The position numbers and the translations under genes are program-made. A stretch of DNA of 64,000 nucleotides from assembly GCA_050084515.1 (NCBI GenBank), contig CM114274.1, forward strand, positions 1,860,001-1,924,000. The letters are read 5' to 3'. Below, piece after piece: positions 30,868-42,500 of the stretch. The notes beneath the pieces were generated by a model, which saw only the letters and a list, made by a program, of their open reading frames with translations, had not been told where the DNA came from and did not search any database. Every line of letters begins with the position of its first letter. Position 1 is the stretch's first letter. This DNA comes from Blasia pusilla (lineage: Eukaryota > Marchantiophyta > Marchantiopsida > Blasiales).

Positions 30868-31832
30868 CTATATCCTTCAATGCTCTGACTCCACAACTTT
30901 ACCAATCATGGATTTAGGCTATTGATGGAGCTTGGATTTTGCAAGGCTTTCACCGTTGACTGAGTGTCATAGTCTTTATGTGTTGGCGATGGTCGAGGAC
31001 TTTTCAAAGTGGATAGAGTTGGTTCATTTCTAGAACAAGCAAGTCAAGGAGTAGCATGTGCATTCCTAGATCAAGTTTTGAGTTAGTATGATGCACCAAT
31101 AAAGGTATTGATATACCAAGACATCAATGCAAGTTTTTGGGGATTTTCATGCCTTGAGTAATGAGTCATTGATTGATCAACCCAATATCACAAGATTATC
31201 TCCAGATAGATGATCTGGCAAAACAAGTTGTTTAGATGGTGAAGAGGGGTTTAAACAAGAGTGCCTTATAGAGATGTCACCCAGGAGATTATGACTTACA
31301 ATTGTTGTGGTTAGATAGGCTTTAGATTTAGCATACAAACATTCTTGGCATCGTTTTCACCCTACTTTTTGCTCTATGGATGATAGTCAAATTTTCTTAT
31401 ATCCGTTTGTTGAGATGTTGACTTTGATGGCCATAAGATGTTATGTGGGTGTGAGCATGTTCTTAACATGTAAAGATATTTTGGAGAATCGCGTCCATGG
31501 CATTTGAGAACTTGTTTATTGCAAAACATTCTGAGAGATTAAGGTATATAACTATTCAAGGAGGAGAATATCAACAAAAGATTCAGAGGTTTTACTAGGG
31601 AGGGAAATGTCTACTTACACGAAACGATAGCAACAATGTTAAATCTTAACAGATGGCACACTATTTTGAGATTGCTTGATGTGTTGGAATTTGACGTTCT
31701 CTTGTCAAAGGCTATGGTTTAGAAGGGTTGTGTACACCACTACACGTCTTTTCAACTTCCAATTTTGATGGGACAATTGATCCAAGCTTAGTAGTGATAA
31801 ATATTAGCTTGTATTGTATATTGTATCCTCAA
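30868..31832 (+). pseudogene. Heavily decayed PHD-gypsy integrase copy
   Basis: Collinear with 27,340-28,330. Legible pieces are GAWILQGFHR-like core sequence, VVxMVKRGLNKSAL, MAFENLFIAKHSERLRYITI and NFDGTIDPSLVVINISLYCI. Stops and indels are very frequent and base composition is much more AT-rich than in the other copies. It runs into the start of the PHD finger (CILY), where it is interrupted; the finger resumes at 32,251 (MVLVYDGW). This is the oldest copy in the window. Confidence 0.75.
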
Positions 31833-32250
31833 AGCGAAGCAACCCGACGAATGAACTCAATCTTGCGCGGATACGCCAATTGGTATCAGTTTTCCGGAAA
31901 CAAACGTCGGGCCATCGCCTATCTGGCTTACGTCCTGCGTTCCTCCTTGGCCAAGATGTTTACAGCTCCCACGTTAATATCAAGTCGACTTCCATGATAA
32001 AAGAATTTTGTTTCCAAAAATATTTGAGAAAGTAGCCCGGAGGCTCTCAAAGATCCGAAAGTGAGAAATTTCTCCCTCATCCAGCTCCCATAGGCTTGAT
32101 TAGGTAGACTAAATTTGGTTTTTATAGCCTCCTGAGGTTATTCGATCGCGGCTAACTGTATGCTTGCAGCTTCGAATCCCTCTCCATCCGTGAGTATGTT
32201 AATGAGTTAACTGCATTCTCTTCAATGCGTTTTCCCGTACCAGAAGTAGG
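31833..32250 (+). other. Insert with group II intron maturase-like sequence
   Basis: The insert splits the decayed PHD codons. Its first 160 bases translate as MNSILRGYANWYQFSGNKRR, then YLAYVLRSSLAKMFTA. This matches the thumb/domain X pattern of group II intron maturases (RGxxNWYxFxxN...LxYxLRxSLAKxxA). The G+C content is visibly higher than that of the flanks. Downstream is ggctaactgtatgcttgcag followed by cttcgaatccctctccatcc. An organellar intron fragment moved to the nucleus is the simplest reading; a nuclear maturase or retroelement fragment is possible. Confidence 0.55.
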
Positions 32251-32345
32251 ATAATGGTGCTAGTCTATGATGGATGGTAAGAGAATATCACATGATAAGT
32301 TTGACTACCTCCCTCACCGAAATTCCTCATAATGTATGTCCCAAA
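32251..32345 (+). pseudogene. Remainder of the decayed PHD finger
   Basis: MVLVYDGW followed by LPPSPKFLIM-like codons corresponds to MLVCDGC and PPLTRVPQ of the other copies. The zinc-ligand cysteines are lost. Confidence 0.5.
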
Positions 32346-33518
32346 CTTATGCATGATAGGCAATGATAAGTCTAGGCATATCAAAACCTTTTGCTCTTGG
32401 GATTAGAGAGGTATATGTCTCATAAAAAATGGATATATCACTATCTAGTCACCAAGCACCTTCTTTTCCATTCAAGTGATTAAATGTATCTATATGATTG
32501 AATATGATGAAAACATGGATGATAATAACAATATAAGATATGTAACAATGTGTATACAAACAAAGTTTATCCCCTTTTTGTACTGAAATGATGAATATAT
32601 GTGCAAAATATCAAAAGGATGGAGATAAATAACAATCTTATTAGGTTGGGTATCACATGCTAGAGAGAAGGGTTAACTAAGTACGCAAAAATCACATATC
32701 TCTACATCAATGACAATCTAGAATCATTCCAACTCTTCTATGCATATCTACTATCAAACCAAATCGACTTTCATAATAGAAGATTTGGATTATTCTCTAA
32801 ACAGTGCCATCCCTCGCAAAACAATTTGAACAATTTAATTAACTTCCAAGCTATTTTCTTAGGGCATGACCTATCTTCCAATCCCAAGTCCTCCATTTCA
32901 TGACCACAAAAGGATTACCCTTCCCTCCAATAGAGTGGTAACTGACACTTTCCCTGAGTGAAAAATCAAATAAATTGAAATTAAAATTCTTTTCAATAGG
33001 GAACAGGAGTTCCCAAACGATTATGGCAAGTATAACCTGATCGAACATTTATCCGTACATTGTGGAAATAGGGAACCAGACTTTTCAAAATTTTGAAGGA
33101 ATCTCTCACGCAGTTAATTTATTAAACTTCAATGACAATATTGCTGGATTGAGACCTTGCAAATGTCCTAGTACCCCGGATTTTTAAAAACCCCAAAATT
33201 TCACAGAAGAATACATAGCAGTGTTAATGCCCATGACACAATTCCTCACTATTCACTAGCCATAGACCTGTCTTGTTGTGAAAAGTTGTCTTTTTGCTAT
33301 TGTAGCACCAAATGTCCCGTCACACATCTAGTCTCCATACCATCTCACTTCTACGATTTCATGCCAACTTGCTGGCATATTCTTCAGAGACTCCCCATGC
33401 ATAAGGCATATATTGATACAACTACCCTCCTCCTTAATACCAATTACCGTGGAAAAAGTTCCTTTTGAGAACATGTTCTCAAATTCTACAACAGCACTAT
33501 ACAAGTAAATGAGTGACA
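32346..33518. other. No gene recognised
   Basis: Sequence downstream of the host gene's stop codon. I see no domain, repeat or poly(A) signal I would defend. Confidence 0.4.
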
Positions 33519-36500
33519 TTAAGTACTGCTGACATTAAATCTCATTTGAGTTATGTTGGGTAGAAGTTTAAGTAGGACACCAGCAGTATCAATCTGGAAT
33601 TTCCGAGCAAAAAGGTAGCAATGCTGTTGCTTGCCGTGCAACACACAGGGTTCTTTTACCGCCATTGCCTGTAAACAATCACTCTTTCCATGAGAAAAGT
33701 TCCGAAGTATGCCTTCCAACAGTATCCCTCACCACGAGGTTCTGAGTCTCTAGTAGACGACATAGCTACCCATACTTCTAAAGTAAGTTGAAAATAATTG
33801 CATCACTGCTGAAAATTGACATTTTGAAGTGATCCTTTCATTATTCATCATGATTCTATCATTTGGCTATGACTCCATTACATAATTATAGATTACAAAT
33901 GCATTTCTTTAGTAGGAAGGTTCTCTTCTGTACTTTGGCCCAAGCTGAAATCAGAGCAATATTTACTAATTTTTCACTCATGTTGTCAAGGTGGCTAAGA
34001 AAAGAGCAGTTGCACTTCTAAAGAAAGGAGAGGGGACACTCTTACTGGCTCTTCACTTGTACTCCGAGTGTAGACATCAATGCCCTGCTCACAACATCGG
34101 CAGGTGATATTTAAGGGCTGCTCCACACAGTAAGACAATCTAAAATCCCCAACTGGTATGGTTTCTGGAATCAGAAAGTATCCGTACTCCCCTCCTCCTT
34201 TTATTGTCCTTAACGCCAAGATTGGTTAATTTCCTGACGAACTCATGAAAAGATCATGTTGATGTGCAGAAAATTTGCCACAGGAATACATCATGAAAGC
34301 AAGGCTCAACCAAATAACTTGAAAAACCATAAATCCCAAATTCAATGAAAAATGGATCCAATTGTCCTTTACTAGGCACAAGCTTGGGACAACAGGAAGA
34401 ACACAAATCGTTCCATGTACAGTTCATTGAAGATGTTTCATCCTTGATCATTGCTAGAGAACTCCAGTCAGAAGAACTCACCTGAATCTCCCTTAACAAA
34501 GAGGCACTCATATCACCCTTGCCAAATGATCTAGGGTGCTTCTCACCCTTTGACCAGTCCTCAAATGTCAAAGATCTGTTGGCTATACCTGTTGGATTGA
34601 TAATCTGGAAGGAAGCACCATGTGAATTGTCTTCAGACCCACTCCAGGGAATCAATCAATAGCTGAGGTCCCAACTTTTCTTACCAATGAAAAATGGACC
34701 CACATACTGCAAAATCGTTTTATATTTGAGTATCTACTTACGTTGAAAGTTGTGGCCATGTAATGGTCGTTGGCAAGACATTTAAAATTCTCTTCGTCAA
34801 CCCCTGGCTGTACATAAAAAGACGCAACAGATGCAAATTTTATCTCTGCCAGTTCTCTAGGAGATAGGTGATTCGGCATCATGAGCAAAGTTGAAATTGA
34901 TTCTGTATAAGAAAATAATAAAAGTAGAAAAGGTACGTAATTACGTAAGTACGAATATTACTCTGCAAAAGGCCTTGAATTTGTTGTAATACATGTGGTC
35001 CAGAACAATGACGATTGCATGTTCCCTGTGAACAGCAATCCACTGAAGAGAACAATTGTAGTACAAGTCATATTATCCTCAATGAATATGGCAGCAACTT
35101 ATATCGCTCATTTCATATGGAATCTGCCGATACGAAAGAAAATTGTACTGATAAATCAAGCGAGGCTTAAATCAATTTGGAAGACATGAGCCATTAGCTT
35201 TCATACCTCAACACCCTTCCGCCAATCTTCTGCTTGAACTTCTGGTTTCATGTGATCTGCATAACTTCCTCTCCCTTTCAGACCAGGATCATCAAAGCTG
35301 TAGACGCACAAAAACCAGGTTGTGAATAAGTAGTAGAACCTATCACAAATTGAAACAATCAAATCAAAACATACTTTCATCATTTCGTAGCCCCCAAATC
35401 TTTTAGAGTTCTAAAAAATTACTTTGGAGATGAAGTTAGACATGTGGGAAGGGATTACATTTTGGACCAAGGCAACGCACCTATCTATAAAACTCATCTC
35501 TGCATTCATCAGATAAGTGAAGATATAATCGAAGTCAAACAGTGGTATACACCTACATCAAAGCCAAACGAGGAGACGGGTTAAGACTCTTGTTGTCGGA
35601 AGAAAATTTAGTTAGTACTTAATGATTGGGTAAATCCTTTCACTTACCACGTTTGAACTGCATCATTGAACAGGTGAATCATGAAGAAAAGCTACTTCGA
35701 GAATGGAGATTATCGACAAAGAAATCTTAGTGCCTGCAATAATTGGCTTCCATCCTTGTACTGCGAGTTGAAGGTTTGTATACTCATATTCATCCAAGTT
35801 GTTCGATTACCATTTCTCAAACATCAATGCCTTATGGTAAACCGGTGCTGTTAACTCTAGTACAATCATACTATTATGAAAAATAAATCTCATTATTCCA
35901 AACTCTGATGGACAGTTTTCTAACCTTCTCGTATTCTTTAGGTAGTTCGTTCTATTGTGATGCCTAGCAATGCCTAGCAACTCAAATGGAAGATTCTAAA
36001 GTCAGGATTTGAGGACTATGTAAGCCAAATGGACTCACTTCAAGTATTCCTTTAGCCATATGAATAAATTAAAATTTAAGAACCAATGGCACATGCACCA
36101 TTTTAGGAAATCAGAAGACTAAACTCACCTATATAGTAGACAAAACTGAGCAGGAAATAGAACAACTCACATCTGTGACGAATGTGGATGTGGATTGCAG
36201 CCTTGAGCGGATCAAAGTAGCTCATACATATACTCAAGGGCCTCTGGAACGTGCCCTTACTTGAACAGAGTTGTGTCATTACCAAACTGACTGCAATTTA
36301 CGTCCAAGCTAGTCTAGTCACTGACAAGTGATCTGTTTCTGATCACATGTAGTGAATCACCAGAAAAGCTTTTCTACTCTATTATATTACAGGCACCTAG
36401 ATTGCTAGGCATCAATATAGAGGTAGGTCACTGGTAATCACCAAAGCTTCTTAGCTGATTTCTTACACACCCACTCTTTGACTACCTCTATGGACAATAG

Positions 36501-39500
36501 ACCTTTGAATATTCTGCTTCTCTTGTTAAAGTCGCTGCCACCATTTCACTGGTGGCAGACACTGCATCTATCATTCCTTTCTGCACCATCTCTTTCTTGA
36601 AGTGAAATTGATTTTTTGAGTCCCGTGGTCCTCTCACTTGATCTTGTTTAATCTAGCAAGGTAATAGCACCTGCTACCACAATACACTACCATCCTGCTT
36701 TGCTGATTTCCTATCTCACCAAGGAAATTTCTTTACCAATTTGCTTCTGTGGTGCTCTTGGTAAAGCCATATACTCGGCTTCAAAAATTGATAGGGCAAT
36801 AGACTCCTGCTTGTTACGTCACCAGCACACAGGTAACTGTCCTAAGAAGAACAGAAACCAGAAGTCGATGTTAAATCATCCAGGTTACCTCCCCAATCTT
36901 CATCAAAGTAACCGTACAATGGTTCTAAACTGTCCACTCTCCTATATACCAGTCCAAAGTCTGCTGTCCCCTTTAGATCTCTAAAAATCCTTCTGATGGA
37001 AATGCAATGGACTGGACCTGGTTTAGGGTCCACTTCCTCCTCAAGTTGAAATATTCATAAATGATCATGTGTCCACCTATCTGATGTATTTCAGGATTAA
37101 ACTGAGCTACCAGAGCAAGTATCACTCCCATTAATGTTGTTTTTACTGCAGGCCACAAATCTGCAAGTAGCCTTTTGCTGCCCACCAGGCTTTAACCTTT
37201 TAATGCCCTCATCTTGTTTGTACTTGATCTTGAAACCCATTACATCCCATGGTCCCAGGAATGTACAGCCGTAGGGTAATTTTTTGGTGATATTTTACTA
37301 GTTCCTTGAGATTTCAGCCTGCAAAATCGAATTGGAGTACATGGGTCATGTGATTCTTGCAAAATGTGCCTCCACTCTTGGGTGACCAAAAGAATGAACA
37401 GATCTGTTGTAAGAACCAGCATTTTGAGACAATTAGATTTGTTGCAAGAACCAGGTCCAGATTCCTATGTTCTTACATACGATTGTGAAAGCTAAGGACT
37501 TACTACCCAAGATGGATCTGGCTGCTGCCTTGAAGGACAACACCACTGGGCTGGAGAAGATGCTCGAAGAACACCATGGGCACGATGCAATTGAGACCAC
37601 CGCCTCCATACAGCCAAGGAGAGCTTTGACGGATGGGGTCAATCAACACACCACCACCAGGATTGAAAGAGTGGCAACACTGGTAGCGATTAATCCAGGA
37701 TAGACAATCAAGGTTACTCAACTCATCGTTACAGGGCTGAGTGTATCCTGAGAGGAAGACTGCAATCAGGTCCTAAACCAGAAAGTCTTCTGAGTCATGG
37801 GGACCAGTCCAAGAGCCTCCTCCAAAGGGATTTGAATAAGGAAAGGAACAGTCACTGACCAACACCAATGTTGGTACAATATGAACCCTCTAACCAAGGC
37901 CAAGTAATGGACGCAAGGATGTAAGCCCTCTGAAGCAGAACTGCTTTGAAAGGCTCATCTATCCGCACCTTGGAGACTGTACTCATGAAGTCGTGCCTGT
38001 CGTAGCCTTGCAACCATAGACCCCGCGCCCTGGTTGGACGGTGTTCGAGACTGGGATGGGTGTAGAGAGAGGAAGAAGTGAAGACGGTACCATATGAGAG
38101 GAGGGAGACTCTATCATATAGCATGAATGCTGACCAGACAACGTTTTGGTGCGGAGCTTCCAAGTGTCAACCAAGAAACTCTTCACCACACCATCCACTT
38201 TACCTCATTGGGATGCCCAATAGACATTACTTACCAGTGCAGCAGCTTTAGGCCATGAATCTAGGCTACTGAATGTGTTGAACAATTCTGGTGTTACCAA
38301 CTTAGCAATATCAGCATATGCACTTCCTTTGTGTGTTGTGAATTTTGTGCAGGAGACCAAGTAGTGACTAGAGGTTTCATCTCCATCGCTACACAAGGCG
38401 CAAGAGTTTAGTTGTGTTCCCCTCCTGCTTTTCTTATGGTTCAAAGGGATTGCCCCCATCTTAAACTTGAACTTAAGCCCGGTTCCCAAGCAAGGGGTTG
38501 CCCGCAAATAGTTCTTCAGTTCTGCGTGTTCAGGATATACCGTCATGAGAGAGAGGTCAGACATTTTCATGGCTTCCTCCGTGCTGTTCTGCTGTGAGCG
38601 CTTGCCCACTGCTTTGGTTATGGTATCCACAAGTGCTTTCTCTTCTTGCTCCAACAGTTCAGGCCCTGCTGGGAGCTTGGTTGCTTGCACAATTTCTTGA
38701 ACCATTTTCGTCCAAGATTTGGCCTGCATTACGGGTCTTCTTTGGGTCCAAGTTTTCCCCATCACCTCTTTAGGATAGCGCTGGGAGTCCATTGTCTCCA
38801 ACTACCTCCACCATTTCAACTTGGTGATGTCACATCTATCCTCCAAGGGTTCCACTCCTAATTCTGATCTTACACAAACTTTGGCCATTCCTGAGGAAGC
38901 TGACATCATACCCCGGAACACTTCAGCTGCACAGCTTCAAGCCTGTCCCTTTGTTTGGTGTTGGCATCCCACACTGCTGTGCCATATTCCAGCGAGGGAC
39001 GAATGGTATGCAAAATGACAGAGCGCTATACTTTTGAGGTGATGTCCCCCCAGTGTAGGAATTGTGAGTTATATATGAGATAGCAGAGCTGCTTATGAAC
39101 TTTATGGAGAACTTCGTAGATTATACTCATATAAGCCCCAGACTATATACTAGTCTGGATGGTGGCCACAGACAAGATAGCCTACTAGCTTTACTGTGCC
39201 TCTTTTAACTAAGTGGCCTAGTGGCTAGGTGGGGAACCACTAAAAGTAGAGCGTGAGATGGTCCAGATATTTAAGCATGAAACCCCATCTAAAGGATACA
39301 GCGCTACTTTAGCCAAGTGACCAAGTGGCGCGTTAGATGAAGGACCACTAAGAGTAGCAGCATTCAATAGTTCCTTTAACAGACATTTAGTTTAAGCCTG
39401 ATACCTTTATCTAAAATTTATTTCTCTAACAGGAATCTGGGACAGCCCATTCACCTTCTTGTGGCCTTTCTCAGTAGTCTTCTTAGTGTGGGCATCCCAC

Positions 39501-42500
39501 ATGCAGTCTTCTGAGAATTCTATGCCCAGATAGATGTATGTGGGCACACGGGGGATCTCTTGTTCGCCCTAGTACTAGTGTTGATCTTGGTCCTCCTCCT
39601 TGCCATTGAAGATCATCACACTGCACTTCAGTACATTTGCCTCCATGCCCCACATGTCACCAGATTTTGGTCAGGGAGATCATTCTTTGGAGTTTCTCTC
39701 CTGTTTCCTCTAGGCCACCAAAGTCATCAGCAAACATGAGGGCGACAACAGAGCTGTTGCCCACCCGGATGCCTACTCCACTATCCTCCATTTCCTCCAA
39801 CAGGGAATTCACGAAAATGTTGAAAAGGATGGGAGAGAGCGGGCATCCTTGGGTCACTCCTTGCTTGGTGTCAAATGTCCCACTCTGCTGGCCATTCACC
39901 AGAAGTGTACTCATTGTGTTCTGGTACATCTTCTCCACCACCCTCCACATCTTTCCTCTGAGCCCCGCCTTCCACAAGCTATAAGCTAGACCGACACGCC
40001 ATACAGTGTCACATGCCTTCTTGAGGTTCAAGAAGAAGCAATAGGTGGGTTTCCCCTCTTTTTTCCTACCCTGGATAATCTGACTGAAGGTGAAGATGTG
40101 ATCCACGCATCCACAGAGAATGAATGAATGAATAGATTTATTGTCCACGGGGACCCCACAGGGCCATGGGACTTAGTATTGAGACTTAACAACAAATTTG
40201 GAGAGAGAGCAAGCACCAGCGAGGGCCTAAGGGGTGGGGTAGCTCTCTCTCTCCAATGAAATTTGGAGAGCGAGAGCTAACTTGAAATGATGAGTTGAAT
40301 GTATCTGATTTGAAGAAGAATCTCGTATATGCTGGAGTATTGGAAGACTCGAGGTACAAACTTGAGATTGAAGATGGTTAATGCAGTATCATGAGCAAAG
40401 GACTATGGAGATAGTTTTGCCCCAGCTGGGAAGTATACACCCATCAGGTGTCTTCGTGCTTTAGCAACTAAGCATGATTGGAAGGTGGAGAAGATGAATG
40501 TGGAGACAGCCTTCCTCAGAGATCTAAAGGAATAATTTCTTGGAACAACTGGATGGCTTCAATCTCAAGCATAAGAACAAGGTGTGCTTGCTAAAGAAGT
40601 CACACATCAAGATTGACTAGAATGTCATGATGTATAAAATGTTTGCAATCCAACTGATTCCAGTATCTAATGTCACAAACAAAGGGTGATGTACATTACA
40701 TTATATGTAGATAATTGTTTGATGATCTTTGACTTTAAGGAGACCATTATAAACGTAAAAGATGCTCTTAAATGCACACATTCCAGATTGAAGATCTCGG
40801 TCCTATAAAATACCTTTTGGGGATGCAGATTGACAAGGATAGGACACAGCCTTTGATTCGCATTGGTTGGGGAAAGTACAGTCACATGATTCTCCAATGG
40901 TTGGAAACCTATTTGCAGGAGTTTCGAGCCCCAATGCACACTCAACACAAATGGAACCTCAAAGTGAGCAAGAGAGGAAAGAAAATGCTAGGTATCCCAT
41001 ATCAAGAGTTGCTTGGATGATTGATGGATGCAATACTCTGCACCATTCCAGACATAGCGTTCTCAGTAGGATTACAGCGAAGATTCATGAACAGCTTAGG
41101 CTTACTCCATCTGCAAGCTGCCAAGAGGGCGTGCAAGTACTTGCAGGGGACCAATAAAACCTCCATTAATCATAAACAAAGTCAACACACATGGATTGAG
41201 GGTTATTATAATGCATATTAGACAAGAGACATATGCATCTGTACCAGCTTCTTCACCAATCTCTGAAACTGCAGAAGAAACATTCGCATCTCAAGTACAT
41301 GTTCGCCAACATACAGGACAGCAACGGGCCATCCAGCAGAATGAGAGATTAGAAAATCAAGTTCATTCTCTGATCTGCTTAGATTTGACAGGAAAACCCA
41401 AGGCTTTGAAAGAACATATTAATACAGCCAAAGATGTGCCGGACAGTTTATGTCGTACCTACAACAATACAAGTTTATTTTCTGTGCTGCGTTTACTGAG
41501 ATCATTGTGTAAACTCACTGTTGAGTCCTGCCTATCGCCCCGTTTTCTTTCAAAACTGAAGAGTATTGAAAATAAAAGAGCATTACAGGAGAAGGTCACT
41601 CTTTTGCAGATAGATCCAGGTCTATTTTGCTTGGTAAATCAAGGGGCAGGATTGGAGTGACGTGGATATGAGAAGTATTCTTGGGTTGCAAATGAAGCAT
41701 TTGATCAGAGATTAAGAGACGCAGCTATCATAGAAGAATTGTGTTACTTGGTGAACCACAATGATCATCCGCTTAGTCTGGAGAGGTCAGATTTATGTTT
41801 AATTTTGCATGTCAGGGATAGGAATCCTATCAAATTTCAAATCCGAGGAAATTGCCTCATCTCCTCGAAGCTCTCTGCACATGACTCTGTACTTTATCCT
41901 CAATCTTCTATTTGTATAACAGACTAGTGAATTCACATTTTGTTGATTACTAATTGACCCAAAATTAGATGTTCCCAAGTCTAGGACAAATTTCAGCTAA
42001 GGCTATCATAAGAGGAATGCATAAAAGTTAACTAATACTAGCAAAGACATAAACTGCAACTATTTACAATTAGTATTCCTCTTGTACCAGGAAAGGTCGA
42101 AAGCAGCTACTGTTCATAGCCACCCAACACAGTTCCCACCTCACATGCATCCACTATACATGTCTAACCTTTTCGAATGTATTGCCTTCTCGTCGTCATC
42201 TATATAGTAAGGATGCTTGTGCAAGACATTGGCATCCCTTTAATACAGATTCACTTTTTGGTGTGATCAAACACTCTCTATTCCCAGAACCCATACTAAG
42301 AAAAAGATGTTAATTTATACTATTAACAGAAGATAGCTTCTTGATTTGCAAGAACATCCTTGCTTGACACATAGCAGTGGAGCAGCAAGAAAATATTTCG
42401 ACCACCACCAGAAGCAAGAAAGCATTTTTTGGGCAGCATGACTACACGCTTCATGCATAGCACGAGCTCTACACCAGTTTTATAGAAGGTACAGTTCTTC

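Noticed and set aside
32190-32215. tRNA-like T arm (cttcgaatccctctccatcc)
   Set aside because: The matching acceptor strand and a cloverleaf could not be found upstream. It is more likely part of the maturase-like insert.
40210-40300. Hairpin of ctctctct and gagagcgagag near the LINE start
   Set aside because: Low-complexity sequence, without arms long enough to be distinctive.
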